Shown piece after piece: positions 23,337-38,300 of a DNA stretch of 64,000 bases (its first letter is position 1; each line of letters begins with the position of its first letter). Both the position numbers and the translations under genes were made by a program. Under the pieces are notes generated by a model. It searched no databases, had not been told where the DNA came from, and saw only the letters and a list, made by a program, of their open reading frames with translations. The stretch comes from Aldrovandia affinis (taxonomy: Eukaryota > Chordata > Actinopteri > Notacanthiformes > Halosauridae): NCBI GenBank assembly GCA_029706075.1, contig JAINUG010000115.1, positions 2,745,001 to 2,809,000 on the forward strand. Reading direction: 5' to 3'.

Positions 23337-26300
23337 ATGACTCTTCTAACAGAGGACAAGCTGTGCCGGGTACCGAAACCCGGGTCTGACATCACAGCCA
23401 TGGACCACTACTCAGTGGAATGTGGCTTCAAGGATGACTACATGGACAGTATGGAACCATCTGTGTTTGGGGTTGTGGAGCCCCCCAGACGGTCAAGGGG
23501 AAGACTTATAATGCATAGCATGATAATGTTCGGAAGGGAATTCTGCTACGCCGTGGAAGCTGCATTTGTTACTCCTGTGCTTCTCAGTGTGGGACTTCCC
23601 AAGAGCATGTATAGCCTGGTGTGGCTGATCAGCCCCCTCCTTGGATTCATCCTGCAGCCAGTCATTGGCTCCGCCAGCGATCACTGCAAATCACGGTGGG
23701 GCCGGAGGCGACCCTACATCTTGTCACTCGGAGTTATGATGTTGGTGGGTCTTACTTTGTTCCTCAATGGAGATGCTGTTGTTTCAGGTGAGATTTAATG
23801 CCCTTGTCTTTTTTGAAGCACTGTCCTAAAACCCATGTTGAGAATTGTCTTCTGATGCTTACCACTTTCGTTACTGTAATGCAGCCATGTTTATAGGTCA
23901 AGGAGCCAAATTTGTGACAGGTTGCAAATTGATTTCAAGTGTAGCTGCTACTTGAGATGCTTTTGCTTCTGGCAATGTATGAGCCATTTACATTCAAGTG
24001 TTACTTTTTAACCAAATACATCTTCATCCCTTATGCTCTTACATGTTCTTCTTTTGAAATCTGAAACGTAGTAACATTGGCATTAGAACATTTACAGTAT
24101 TTAGCCTAATTACATCATTTGAAGATTTCTATACTAGGAAATGACCTGTTATTATTTATTGTTATGCTTACTGAATTTGCTCCAATACATATTCAGCTAA
24201 ATGAATAGAAAGATGGAAAAATATAAGCATTATAAACTTCCCTGAAGAAAATTCAAAATTCTTAAATGAATGATAAAATAAGTTTTAAAAATTATTTCCA
24301 GAATCGATTCCATGGTATACAATTATATTTTAAAGCCAGTTTTATCCACTTTACTTCTCCAATTATATAGACTTTCATCTTTTAATATAGCCTACTGCAA
24401 ATAAGTGTTAATTTCTTTTTGTTTATCTAGATTTACATTTTTAGCTTTGTGCAAATATATGCATATATTTATTTATATATAGTAATATCTAAAAATATAT
24501 ATATTGTTCCATATATTTTCCATGTGTCAACTGTTAGTGATTTTAGACTGGAAAAAAGACAAGCAAAAGTTTGCATCAATTATCATTTACTATGAGGATG
24601 GCAGCTGTATACAATTCAAGTTCTCAATGCAATTCAGACTGTTGTAGTACAGCAGTCACATCACATTAGCCACATTGCATTAATTATATGGATTTTTAAT
24701 GCTTTATATACACTTTTTTGTGTATATTGTGTGTAAGATATTTTACAATGGAATATTATATTTTAGGTCAATGGCATCTAATGCTGCTGAAAGTCCTGTG
24801 TAACTTGAAAATGTATGGTTTGGGTCTGCTTGGTGGCTCTCCATGTTAAACACTGTTTTAGAGTATGGATCAGCCCCACAGTCTGGTATCGAATCTGGAC
24901 TGTGCCAGTGCCGACTATGGCCAGCAGCCCCACAAGGCAACACGTAATTGGCAGTAGCTTTGCCCAGGGAGGGAGGGATTCAGTCGGCTGTGTTGTCTGT
25001 GTTTTATCACACATCAGCAACCCCAATTGCACATGAACACATGAAGTGTCTTCCTCTGACTCAGGTCTCAAGCCATATGTAAAAATAAATAAAATGCATG
25101 GTTTGGGCGTGGTATCACAAAAATACAATATCTGTAAAGCAATGACTTTGACATTGTCAGTGAATTAAACCTTGAATTTTCTCTCCCATTTGGAATCAGC
25201 TATTGTGCCTCTGAGTCACCACTGTGCCATCTGCAGAGACACACAAGCAGCTGCAACTGAAGTGCTTGTAGTTTTCTCATGCACATACTTGCTGGCCATG
25301 ACTATTTTACATTCGATAGGCCGCACAGTAATATTCGAGACCTAGCACTGACAATGGGAGAGGGATAATTCTCACAAATAAATGTTGATTTTGGCTGCTT
25401 CTCAGACAAACTTCATACTATTTTTAAAGGGGCTGCAGGTAGGTTCATCCTGCGAAGACACTGCTCCACTGTGTCGATGCGCACTACAGTCTGGTATCAA
25501 ATCCTGGCCATGCCTGTGACTGGCCGGCAGCCATGCTGGGCAGTGCACAATTGGTGTGTCACCCAGGGAGGGAGAGATTTAGTCAGTGGGATTGTCCTCA
25601 ACTGATTGTGCACCAGCGACTCCTCTGATTGATCGGGCACCTGCAGTCTACCTGCGCTAGCTTTGCATGAACTTCATGCATGTATTCCTCCAATGTGATG
25701 ATACATTGACTGCCAGCTGGCACAACATACGATGAGGGTTTTGTCTGTCTTCTCTCCCAAATGTACAGAGGACGTTGCAGCAATAATGGGCCAATTAATA
25801 AACTTGAGTATTCCAAATTGGGAGAAAATGAAACATTGTAGTTAAAAATTGGTTGAATTAATATACATAAAATACAAAAAAATAAAAAAAATAATTAAAA
25901 AAATATTATTTTGGTCTACATTTTTACAATTAAAATAAAATACCATTGAAAAGGCACCCTGAGAACAGAACTTCTGAAGCAGAACCCAAAAGGAAAATGA
26001 AAAAGGTTTACATCTCAACAATGTATTTTTAGATTTAATGGACCCAGTTATCACTGTGGAAGAGAAGCTTGGGATACTACAACCAACACTCCTAAAGGAC
26101 TTTCAGTTTGTTATAATATTGTGTTTGTCTTTGGCCAAAAGGGTGGAAATAAAAATGTGAGACTCCACATGACATGCATTTACTATAATTAATACAAATA
26201 TTGAGCACAATTTAAATGGTAAGTAGTGTCATATAAGTCAAGAAAACAGGGCAAATGATATCTACTGCTGAGGAATAATTGGCATTTTGAGAATTGAGGG

Positions 26301-29300
26301 GTGGTATACAGGTGAAAAAGGTATACAAGGGTGGTATACTGTGTAAATACCATTGCCCTGTTAATAATTCTATATAATTCTGCATTTATTATATATATTA
26401 TAACATATATAAACTTGTACTTTCAAGAAACACATTAATTGTTATATTAGTCACCAATATATTTCTGCTATAAAATACATTTTTAAATCAACACTTTAAT
26501 ATGTGAGATTCTAAAGCACAATCTAACAGATTTTGAAAGGGATCAAACAGTTGGTGTCTGAATTGCAGGTGCGTCAGTCACAGAAACAAATTATTTTACA
26601 TGTCAAGGGGAACAGTGTCAAAAATCAAGAGAGCATATGCCAATCTAGGAAAAACTTGACAGGGATAGATGGACACTTTTCACAATAGTTGCAAAAAACA
26701 TAAAGCAATGGCCTCAAAAATGACAACAGAACTTGAATCTACACCTCCGTGACCCAGTCTCAACAAAAACGATGTTGTGAGCTTCACAAAGCTGATATTT
26801 ATTTATGGCTGCCATTAGGAGACCGCTTGTAACCAAGGCCAAGGTGCAACAATGCATAACCTGGTGTGATAAGCACAAAATCTTGACTTCTAAGCAGTGG
26901 AAAAAAGTTATATGGTCTGATGAGTTGTTTTTTTATTCTTTTTTTCTACATTTGGACAGGTTTATGTTTGGAGGGAACCTTCAACTCACATTGCCTGTTC
27001 CCAACTGTTAAACTGGTGAATCTGTTATGGTATGGGCACCCATCTCATGGGAGTCATTGAGTCTGATTAGTATGGCTCTGCATAGTAGAATTATGGCCAA
27101 GGAATATGAAGCCATTTTAGGTGACCAGGTGCACCCTATGGTGCAAACATTCGATAGTCCGTCTACGGCTGGGAGTCCCTATTCAGGAGCAGTGATTGGC
27201 TGTCTACCCTAGGGGAGGGGGGAGGGAAGCCGGCAGGGGCTCACCACGTATAAGACTGGCTCTGTGTGTACTGGAGTTATGGTCGACAGAATTGAACTGA
27301 AACATGGAAATTGCACATTTGTTATCTGACAGGAATCTATATTAAAAAGGTAATTGCCAAGCTCTGTGTTAAGTAGAAACCCCAGCCATGTTGCATCACA
27401 ATCACTGCCACTGCCACTTCCCTTTTTTTGCAGCCATTGTGACGGAGAAGAATTTGAAGAAGATTTGGGCCATTGTGGTGGTGATGTTTGGGGTGGTGCT
27501 GTTTGACTTTGCGGCAGACTTCATCGACGGACCTGTGAAGGCCTACCTTTTTGATGTCTGCTCACATCAGGACAAAGAGAGAGGCCTTCACTACCATGCC
27601 CTATTAACAGGTAAGTAAGTTTGGCTTTGCTCAAGGCCCAAACCAAACAATCCAATGCCTCAGTACAGTGAGGGGGGCACTGTGTTGTAGAAGGTGCCAT
27701 CCTTTGGATGAGACGTTAAACTGAGCTTCGGAAATCTGGTCACCTGTTTTTACGTATAATGGTAGTCCCTTAACCTGAACTCAAGGGATGGTAATCCCAA
27801 TATCATATTATTGTAAGGTCATTTCTATTTTTCATTCTATATGGCTTTTTTATCCTTTTATTTATTTTCGACTCGATTGAATTATTCATCAAAAATAGTG
27901 TTTATTTAAATTGCTGACTGTGTGTGTACATATGCCTGTATATATGTAAGGGTATGTATGCTTAGGTCTATACATATGTGTATGCATACATACAACAGAG
28001 GAACTATATTGATTAAATATATAATAGATATTATCTATCGGAACTATATATTCTACCTTTTAAATTCTGTATGGGGCTACCTGATGTGCTATTATTATTT
28101 CTAATAGCTTATTTGTCATTTGTAATACTGTGCACAAACATAACAGTGATCCTACTTGAATAGACAATAAATTGGTGCTATTAAAAATGCACTTGCTTTG
28201 TTTTTTCATGTAACGCACACATACTGTATATGCTATATAAGGAGAAAATGTTGCATATTTGTTAAGGGTTTAAATAGTGTATAACATTTCTTTACATATC
28301 ACAAGCACTTCATCAGACCTGCCTCATAGACTTCTGCTGACACTTTGCAAGATTGCACACATTGATCACACGCACATAAAGACTACATTCTATTGAGATG
28401 GACTACTAGAGGACAAGTTTAAGAAACACAGTCCCAAGTTACTTGAACAAATGTAGGAAAATATGGGAAGCCTTGCTTTGGAACAGTGCTTGTTTAGATT
28501 CTGTGAAATATATTGATGAAAGTTTAGTTGTAACTTGGCATCCTGTTGATACAATAATTTGATAGGCATTGCATTTTACAGATGTACAGTGTATATTCTT
28601 TGTATATGTGAGTACCTGGGATTTTTGTTTTGATGCAAACTTTTGTGATATGATGTGACATTTTTACATTTACATTTACATTTTAGGCATTTAGCAGACG
28701 CTCTTATCCAGAGCAACTTACACAGACATATTTTTGAATTGTAGGGTACATTAGGGGTGAGGATAGTAATTGTATGTGTTTATAAATGTAAGGACAATTG
28801 AGTTGTGGCATTATTTTTTATATATTTATTTGAACTATTTAGGGTATGACCTATGGCTTTCATTGAATTAATAAAGTCATTTCTGAATATGCTCCAGACA
28901 TCAGTAGTATTGCATTTACTAATGACTAGCATGAGTTGTGATTTGACTGTATTATTTTAAACCCATCTGCAACAACAGATTTTTCAACATAGATTTTGAT
29001 GTGAATTGTGAGTTAAAATTGCATTGTGAGTTAAAACTGGTCAGCACAGACAAATTAATTATGATTCAATGTGGTTACTTAAAAGCAGGCTATCAGCATA
29101 AAATGGGCTTATACTAATGTTTGATGCTATGCAAATTGTCACGTTAAATGGTCAGCAGAAGAATTGACAGCAACATTTCTGGCAAATTAACAAATGTGAA
29201 TAGTACTGTATATTGATCCAGTAATGTAATCATAAAATGTGGGTTCACTGTGTGGCATTCTGGACTGAGGACACAGAGCATTTGTTGTGAGCTGCTAATG

Positions 29301-32300
29301 TTGTCTCAAGATACGTGAGAATCGGTCAAATATTTGCAGAGATCATCTAACTTTAATGCATTGATTGTGGCAATGTTACATAAGGTGACCTTATGGAGAA
29401 TGTAGCTGTCAATTCTATCAACATTATTATGTTTTGTATTTGTATTTTATTTAGTATAAATTCATTCATTGAAATAAACATGTAGCCTAAGTTAACTAGC
29501 TATCTCATGGAGGCAATGTCGGTTGTTTTAGCAGGTACTGACAACATTGCTGTTAAATGAACAAATGTGTATAATACTGTATATGGTAATGTAGCTAACA
29601 CAAAAACATGCATTCACTGTGTGGCAATCCAGAGTGAGGACACAGTGTATGTTGGTTGTACACTGGCTGCTGCTGTTGTGTTAGTCTGAATATAGCTATG
29701 ACTGACAAGTGGTCATAATACAGCATATACACTACAATCATAATACAGCACAGATTACCAAAAAGGAATGCATTGATTGTAACATTACTTTACTTTTTAT
29801 CTTTATTTACAGAGAACCCAGCTGGTGATTCTGTCCACGTCAATATGTGTTGTATAGTAGCCTAGTTGTATCACGTAGCCTATAACGTGAATTCAAATAA
29901 ACATGCAGTTTTGAAGTGAGCATTATTCTTTTAAAGTGTAGATGTGGGAAGCCATCCCTCACACTTCAAGTCCACTACGCATAGATTAGCAATGCATGTC
30001 ATGAGCTAGCCAACCTTAGATGGACAGCTAACATAGTTATATCACTGGAAAGCTGTTGTCAACATAAAGCATAACTAGTTGGCTGGGTAGTAAACCAGGA
30101 TGCTAACATATGTAGCCATGCTAAGATTATAAATGTAGCCTGGGGATTTAGGGCCTACCTTGCAGTTACCATAGTTATCTGAGCCAGAAAACAATATGAT
30201 GCAGGGTTTATATGTGAAATGATAAGAAATACATTATAGAATTTATTTTGGCCACATAAATTATACATCTCTAAAAGCAATACTATTAATCTTTTGTATA
30301 CTATTAAATATTTCTTATATTATATTATATTATATAAAATTATATTAAAGCTATTTCCCACAGAAAAGCAATATGGTGTCTTTCAAGTACTTTTGAGCAT
30401 GTTCTAATGGCTGAAGTAGCAGCACATGTGCACATCCTTCTATGTCTAAATAATGACATTACCTGCTGCTTATGTCCTGCAATTTACTCCTATGAAGAGA
30501 TTATGTTATTGGTTTAAATACAGTTAGGTCCAGAATTATTGGCACTCTTGATAAACATGAGCAAGAAAGACTGTACAAAATAAATAATACCATTACTGAG
30601 ATATATTATAATTTTCCAACATGTGGAAAATACAGTATAACAATGTTCTTTATTAATGATTCAATGGAATCAACCAAAATAACAAATTTCTCAATTTATA
30701 AATTTATTTCCAAGAAAAGGTATATAATTGGTAAATAAAAAAACAGAATAATTGTATTACAATAAAAGTATATAGTTTTCATATATGTTTGAGCATAAAA
30801 TATAGCTAATTATCTGTATTATTTATTTTATACAGCCTGTTTTGCTCAATTTCATCAAGGTTGGCAATAATTCTGGACCTGAATGTATATCTGAATAGAT
30901 TATATTTTTGGTTTAAGTAGATATTACCCAATGGGGAGAATTAATATTTGGGACAATTGAGCATTTCTGATGATGTAATCAGCAAGAAAATTAAGGAGAA
31001 AGTTGAAGACACAGAAGAATAAGAAGATAGAGAAGAAACACAAAATAACCCGCAGTTTTGTACTTTATTGTGTGGCTGTGTAAAGTTGTATCTGCATTTT
31101 GTGTATTTACATGACGTCAGAAGGTACAGAAGTTACTTGGTGGATGGCGTATCTGCTATCCCAATAAAGTAGCTGACCTTACAGAACTGCAGGCAGCAAA
31201 GTTGTGGTGTGTTGGCTGGGGGCCGTAGATGCACTCAGTGCGTCTTAATCCAGCACACTCTCGGTCATGTGCTGTAGTCATGAGTTGGAGCCGAGAGGGC
31301 GGGGAAGCGCATGACTAGCAGTTTGCTGTTAGCCATATGTGTGATCCTGGGGAGGGGGCTTTGTGGTCTCATTCACCCCTCTCCAGCTTTGATGACTTTC
31401 ATACCACACATTCCAGTAGGAATTAACAACCACTCTGTCTGTAGGGGCATTCATTTTACACACCCACTTTGCAACCATGAATTCTGTTATACTAACTCTG
31501 TAGCCTTTGTAGTGGAAGTTATTATCCAGGTAATCTCATCAGAATGTATGAGTAATGGTGTGAAATTGATATGAAAACCAATTAATACTGCCACTTAAGG
31601 CCACCTAAACAATGAATGGCTAAAGAAAATAGTTTTAGAGAGTTTTGAATATAGAGAATTTTGAGAGAATAGAGAAATAAATATTTATTAGATTATGAGT
31701 ATAATTCACTGTTTTTGTCACTGCAGATTGTCAGACACTGTTACATTAGAATTACCATATGTCATGAACCACCACTATTTTTTTATTTATATTTTAGTGT
31801 TGGAAAAAAAGGAACAGACATAGGGCCACATATAGATTGGGTCACAATACATCACATTTCTTTACATTTTGGGGTTCCTGTACCTACATTACATGGTCAA
31901 AATAAATACATAAAAATACAGGCAAGGCAGTGTCTCATTCTGTGATACCTTTTAAAAAAACTATCATTTTCACTAGTTACCCCTCATTTTATTCTCTTGG
32001 GGTCTAAATTTAAATGTGATTGATTCAGTTACATAAGTATGAAATACAATTGCAAGCCATCATTCTAGTGTTTTTTTGATACCAGTGCCAATTGATTTGG
32101 TTTTTGTTAACTTTTATTAAATATCTAGTACTGCCACATAAGTTATCAGGTAAATTATTGAGATACACCATAGAGCAGTGGTGGCCAACCCGCGGCTCCC
32201 GAGCCGCATGCGGCTCTTTGCCTGGTTTCATGCGGCTCTTACGTTCATATCGAAGTTTGTGTTTTTGTTTTTTTAATGTGCGTGTTCGCTTCGCTTGAGT

Positions 32301-35300
32301 TCAATACGGTATTTTCGTCAAACGCGCACCGCTCGCAAAATTTCAGAAGACGAAAAAAACCCTAGGGCAGCGGTCCCCAACCTTTATTGCACCACGGACT
32401 GGTTTCATGCACCGGGTTTAAAATTAGGAGGGGCGCAATTTTTTTTATTCCTCTTACCACCCCCCCCCCCCGGTGATGTGGCTCTTTGCGGTAACACAGT
32501 AAAAAATGTGGCTCTTAGTCTCTGACTGGTTAGCCACCCCTGCCATAGAGCATCTCTGTGGAATGTCAAAACAAAGTATTTTTTTCATGATTGACCATAC
32601 ATCACACCAAAATTGTTGAATATGAGGGGATGTCCATAATATATGCACATGGTCTACATCTATGCTACCGCATTGCCTCGAGCATGGCTATTGTACTCCT
32701 AACTGATTGGATTTGGGGGTTATGAAATATCAAATCAGGAGTTGGTAGTCATATTCTGGAGTTGGTAGACTTATACCATGTTCTATACAAATTGACCCAT
32801 TCTTCCTTTGATATTTCTTCATGTAATTATATTTCCCATTTTAGCTTTATATAGTCTGTAGAGTCTAGCTTGGATGTCATCCAATTAAAATACAATCTGG
32901 ATATCACCTTATAAGTACCAGTTATTGTTTTGAATAATTGTCTGATGTCTGAACAATTGTTTGTAGAACCATGCTGTGTGGTGGATCCACAATATTTGAT
33001 TTATTTTATTTTACAAAAATAAATCTTTATTCTTCAATCCATATCCATCCTCTCAGAGCTCTGCAATTATGCAAAATGTGATGTGATGCCTTTATTAGCC
33101 CAATACTGAAAACTGCAGTCCTGAACCCCTGGTCTAAAGTTTGGGTCAAAGACAAACCATCATGACATTTGCCTTTCTTTTTATATCTATCTTATATTAT
33201 ATATTGAACCATGCCTCCGTGGTTGTGAAGGATGTGATGGGATCTAGTTTGTCTTTTATTGTTTTCACCAGGCTCTGAGAACTACATACTTGGTGATTGA
33301 TTAATGGAACTGGAAGCTTATCCCAGTACATTACTGTAATTTCATTCAATATATTTTTGGACTTGTTTGATGGAACGCAATGCACCATGAGGGGAATTTA
33401 ACCCTTATTGAATTTTGTTGTATGTTGTAATTCATCCTTATTGTAGTACATATGCAACAGTATATACATATATTTGGTATAATGAAAATATATTTTTTCC
33501 CTGCAACTGTACATTTTGCCATAGTGCATTTCTTACTCTCATGCCCACAGAAATACAAAAAACATGCATTACAGTTTCGAAAAATGGGAGTAGCGGGGAA
33601 AATAAAATAATGTATCACTGACTGTCTTGTGTAAAATATAACAAAATATTGATGTCATCATTGCAATGTAAATTGCTTAATATGTCCAGAACCACACACA
33701 CAATGGCACGAGACCTTGCATTACACTCTGACTCTCTAAACTTGCTGCAGAGAAGGTCAAAGTAGAACACCCATTCAAATCTGTATCTCTTGGCTGGCCA
33801 TCAAAGGTGGTTATGGTGATTGATTCTTTAAATTGGGAACCTACTGATATGATATCTCTGAAAAGTTATATATTGTATCTGATTTTATGGTGTATAAATG
33901 TTTTTTCACATATATCATGGGTTGTGTGTATTATATGGATAAACGTACCCTTTGGGGTAGATATGGGCTGATGCTGACCTGTGTACAGTGCAGTATAACA
34001 GTGTTTCTGTGATGTGTTGCAGGTTTGGGGGGTGCCTGTGGGTACCTAGTTGGAGCAATGGACTGGGGTCACTCTATGCTGGGAGTGCTGCTGGGGACAG
34101 AATACCAGGTCATCTTTTTTTCTCCGCTCTCACCTTGGGAATCTTCCTCACGGTGCACCTCTTCAGCATTCCAGAGGAAGCGCTGGGGAGTAATGGGGTT
34201 GTGGACTCCAGCCCTTCGGACACCCGGCTGCTCCTTGCGATGCATGGCGGTGATTATGGTGCGGTGCCCAAAGAGCCTGTCCCTGAACCAGAACTCAGGA
34301 CGCGGTCCTTCTCAGCTCTGGGCGAGGCCAACTCTATAACCTCCAGCGCCAAGCAGCCCAACAAGGAGGTCAGTCACTTCCATGGACAGTACTTGAAATG
34401 ATCATTGCTACTGCAGGTTTATGCTGTTGTGTTTCATTATTTTCACATTCCAGTAATAGTTACATTCTGCCTTACCAACTATTTATCAAGCGAAGTACTT
34501 AGCTACTTGGTGTCTCTTAGTCCAAAGTGCTTTAAAAAAAATACTGTATATTAATGATAATTGTAAATAATTGCTTGATACTGTCAATATACTGACAATA
34601 AAATAATGTCATTCTACCTGTGTTTGAAGAGAAGGATGTGAACTGGATTCCTGTAAATCTTGCCCATTTGTCCTTCTCTCTCTTTTTTCAGGTGCAGAAG
34701 CGGATGAACTTGAAGTCATTGCTCCTGGCAATGATCAACATGCCCAATCACTATCGCTGTCTTTGTATCAGTCACTTGCTGGGCTGGACTGCCTTTCTCT
34801 GCAACATGCTCTTCTTCACTGATTTCATGGGACAGGTAACCCAAGTCTGTGTCCACACATGTGCATGCTTTCTTTTCCAATATATCGGTCTTGGTAAGGG
34901 CAGAAGACAGAGGTCATATCATAATTCCAGTTTTTTTATTCACATGTAGAACTCAAGGCCTGCCCAAAATTATGTAGAAATGTAAATCTTGATTAGCTCA
35001 GATCTTTAATTTGATTGAATTTAGAACATGCAAATGTCAGCACATGCAAGCTCTATGTTTTAATTAAAGTGGAGCTTGCATGTGCTGACTTGAGATTAAA
35101 ATAAGAGAGTCCTGAAGATACTGCGCCACCCATGGTGACATGTAGTGGCAAACTAGAGCTAACCAGCAACTGTCTTTTTGATGGTCTCTCAGACATGCTG
35201 AGTGAATCATGGCATTACAGAGATATCATGCAAAACGGAATATTCCAAAGTTAAAAAAGACATACCGCAGGCCTCCCGCGTGGCCCAGTGGTTACAACGT

Positions 35301-38300
35301 CCGACGCTGGCCACGGAGACCGGGGTTCAATTCCCCGTCTCGCCAGAGTTGGCTCTGGCTGGGAGCGCCACCAGGGGCGGCGATTGGCTGTCCGCCCCAG
35401 GGACTTGGGAGGGAAGCCAACATGAGATTCGCTGCGCATAAGAGTGGCCCTGCAGTATACCGGGTTACAGTTGATACTTGGGCGAGTGCCATCTCGGAAG
35501 AGGCGTCAGGTCATGTGTTGCTACCGGTTGCAGGACTACGGCAACGAACTCACATTACTAGGGGGGGGATTGACTTAAATAGCGGGTCTAATTGGCTACC
35601 AAATTGGGAGAAAATGGGATAAAAATCTGAAACAAAAATTATTTAAAAATACATTTTAAAAAAGACATACCGCACCTCAAACTTAAAGCATCATAAAGCA
35701 TCACGAGTATCCCATAAATAGGAATTCTGAATATTATTAGGCTGTGTCTCTAGAAATCTAAAACAACTATTACAACTTCCTATTCTTGCCAAACCAGTGA
35801 GGGTTGAGGTGCGTGTTGTGGGTGACAGAGGCATCCCACAGTGCCATGATTGATTCAGTCAGGGCGAAGACTGAGAAAAAGGGAGAGGCTGACATTTGAC
35901 TTTGTATCGAAAACTTTAATGAAAAACACAGCAGGTTTATCAGATGAGATGTATGGGGTATAAAAATCTCACGTCTGGTCCTGTAGACCATATAAATCTT
36001 AAGGCTGAGTCAGGGTCAAATTAGATCATGTATTAAAGATAATTTATATACAATGGGGGAAATAAGTATTGAACACATCAACATTTTTCCCAGTAAATGT
36101 ATTCCCAATGAGGCCATTCAAGTGAAATTTGCACCAGACTTTGGTATTAACTCAAGAAATCCAAACAAAAAATCTAAACATTAAAGTCCATATGTAAATA
36201 AAGTTATGTGTAATAAAGTGGAATGACATAGGAAAAAAGTATTGAACACATTAACTGAAATTAATTCAATACTTAGTGGAGAAGCCTTTGTTTGTAATGA
36301 CAGCTTCAAGGTGCTTTCTGTATGAAGTAACTAATCGCCCGCAGTATTCAGGTGTGATTTTGGCCCATTCCTCTACACAGATTGTCTTTAAATCTTGAAG
36401 ATTGCAGGGGGCCCTCTTGTGAATCTGGATCTTCAGATGCTTCCACAAATGTTCAATTGGGTTTAAGTCAGGTGATTGACTGGGCCATTCCAACAAGTTG
36501 ATTTTCTTTCTCTGAAACCAATTGCGAGTTTCCTTTGCTGTATGCTTTGGATCGTTGTCCTGCTGGAAGGTCCACCCACGTCTCATCCTCAGCATCCTGG
36601 TGGATGGCAGCAGGTTCATCTCAAGAATCTCTCTGTACATGGCTCCATTCATTGTTCCTTCAATGATATGAAGTCTGCCAGTACCACAAGAGGAGAAACA
36701 GCCCCACATCATGATACTTCCACCTCCAAACTTCACTGTTGGTATAGTGTTATTCGGGTGATGGGCAGTGCCATTTCTCCTCCAAACATGGTGTGTTGTG
36801 TGACAGCCAAAAAGTTCAATTTTGGTCTCATCTGACCAGAGTACATGCTCCCAGTAGTTCACTGGCTTGTCCAAATGTTGTTTGGCAAACTTTAAACGAG
36901 CTTCAACATGTCTTTTTTTTCAGTAGTGGAGTCTTGCGGGCTGAGCGTGCACAGAGGCCATGGCGGTGGAATGCATTGCCTACTGTCCTTTCTGTCACAG
37001 TTGTACCTGCTGCCTCCAAGTCTTTCTGGAGCTCTTTCCTAGTGGTCCTTGGCTCTTTGGCTACTCTTCTAAGTATCCTTTTGACTCCCTGATCAGAAAT
37101 CTTGCGAGGAGCTCCTGTGCGTGGCCGGTTGATGGTGGAGTGATGTTGCTTCCACTTACGGATAATGCCCCCAGTGGTGCTTACTGGAAGATTCAGAAGT
37201 TGTGAAATACGTCTGTAGCCAATTCCATTTTCATGTTTTGCAACAATCTGGTTGCGAAGGTGTTGAGAGAGCTCTTTGCTTTTACCCATCATTAGATGTT
37301 TCTTGTGTGGCACCTTGGTAACAAAACAAAAAAACCTTTTATAGCCCATCAATATATTCTAACCCAGCTGACATTCATTAGCACAGATTGGAGGTAGAGT
37401 TGCCTCCTAATTAGTTATAGTTTTCAGCTGGTTCCTTGCCTTTCCTTGCTGTGGTGTACTGCTTTTTCTTAGTGTGTTCAATACTTTTTTCCTGTTTCAT
37501 TCCACTTTATTACACATAACTTTATTTACATATGGACTTTAATGTTCAGATTTTTTGTCTGGAATTTTTGAGTTAATACCAAAGTCTGGTGCAAATTTCA
37601 CTTGAATAGGCTCATTGGAAATACATTTACTGGACAAAATGTTGATGTGTTCAATACTTATTTCCCCCATTGTATGGGTTATGTATCATGTATTTAGGTA
37701 ATGATTGAACAGCATTTCCTTTCAAAATATGAAAATCACAAGTCTGCTCCTTATGGCATTCCAGCACCAATGTAGATAAAAAATTTTTGTCATGGACTGA
37801 CACTTCAAAATAACCTCATAATTTCATACAAATCTGTTTACTAGTTTTGATTAAAAAGGCAAGTGAAAATCTTTAGCATTTTGTTATATTTATTTATGCA
37901 CACTTCTACAGCTTTTTTACAGTGTTATACGATTTCTTACTAAATTAGAACATATCTGACTTTTGTAACGGACCAGCGCACTGACTAAAAAGCAGTTTTT
38001 ATTCAAATTAGGTATTTGGAAACGAGGCTCCATTCAAAATGAATGGTGAAATGTGCCTTGCTAGCTTGTGTGCTAACACCTCAATCATTATCTGTACTAT
38101 ATCAATCTCAATCAATCTTTATTTTTGTATAGCGCCATTTACAAACAGGTTGTCACACAGCGCTTCACAATTGGCATTTTCCAGAGGGAATCAAAAAACC
38201 AGAAAACCATTGGAGCCAATGTAGGAAACTGGAAAATTATTCCCTGACCCCTTAAAAGGCGGTCGAGATGAACTCCTGGAAAATTGTGGGATACAGAGAA

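Noticed and set aside
35270..35345. Possible tRNA gene at the SINE head
   Set aside because: It is the tRNA-derived head of a SINE bounded by target duplications; the cloverleaf stems are not complete.
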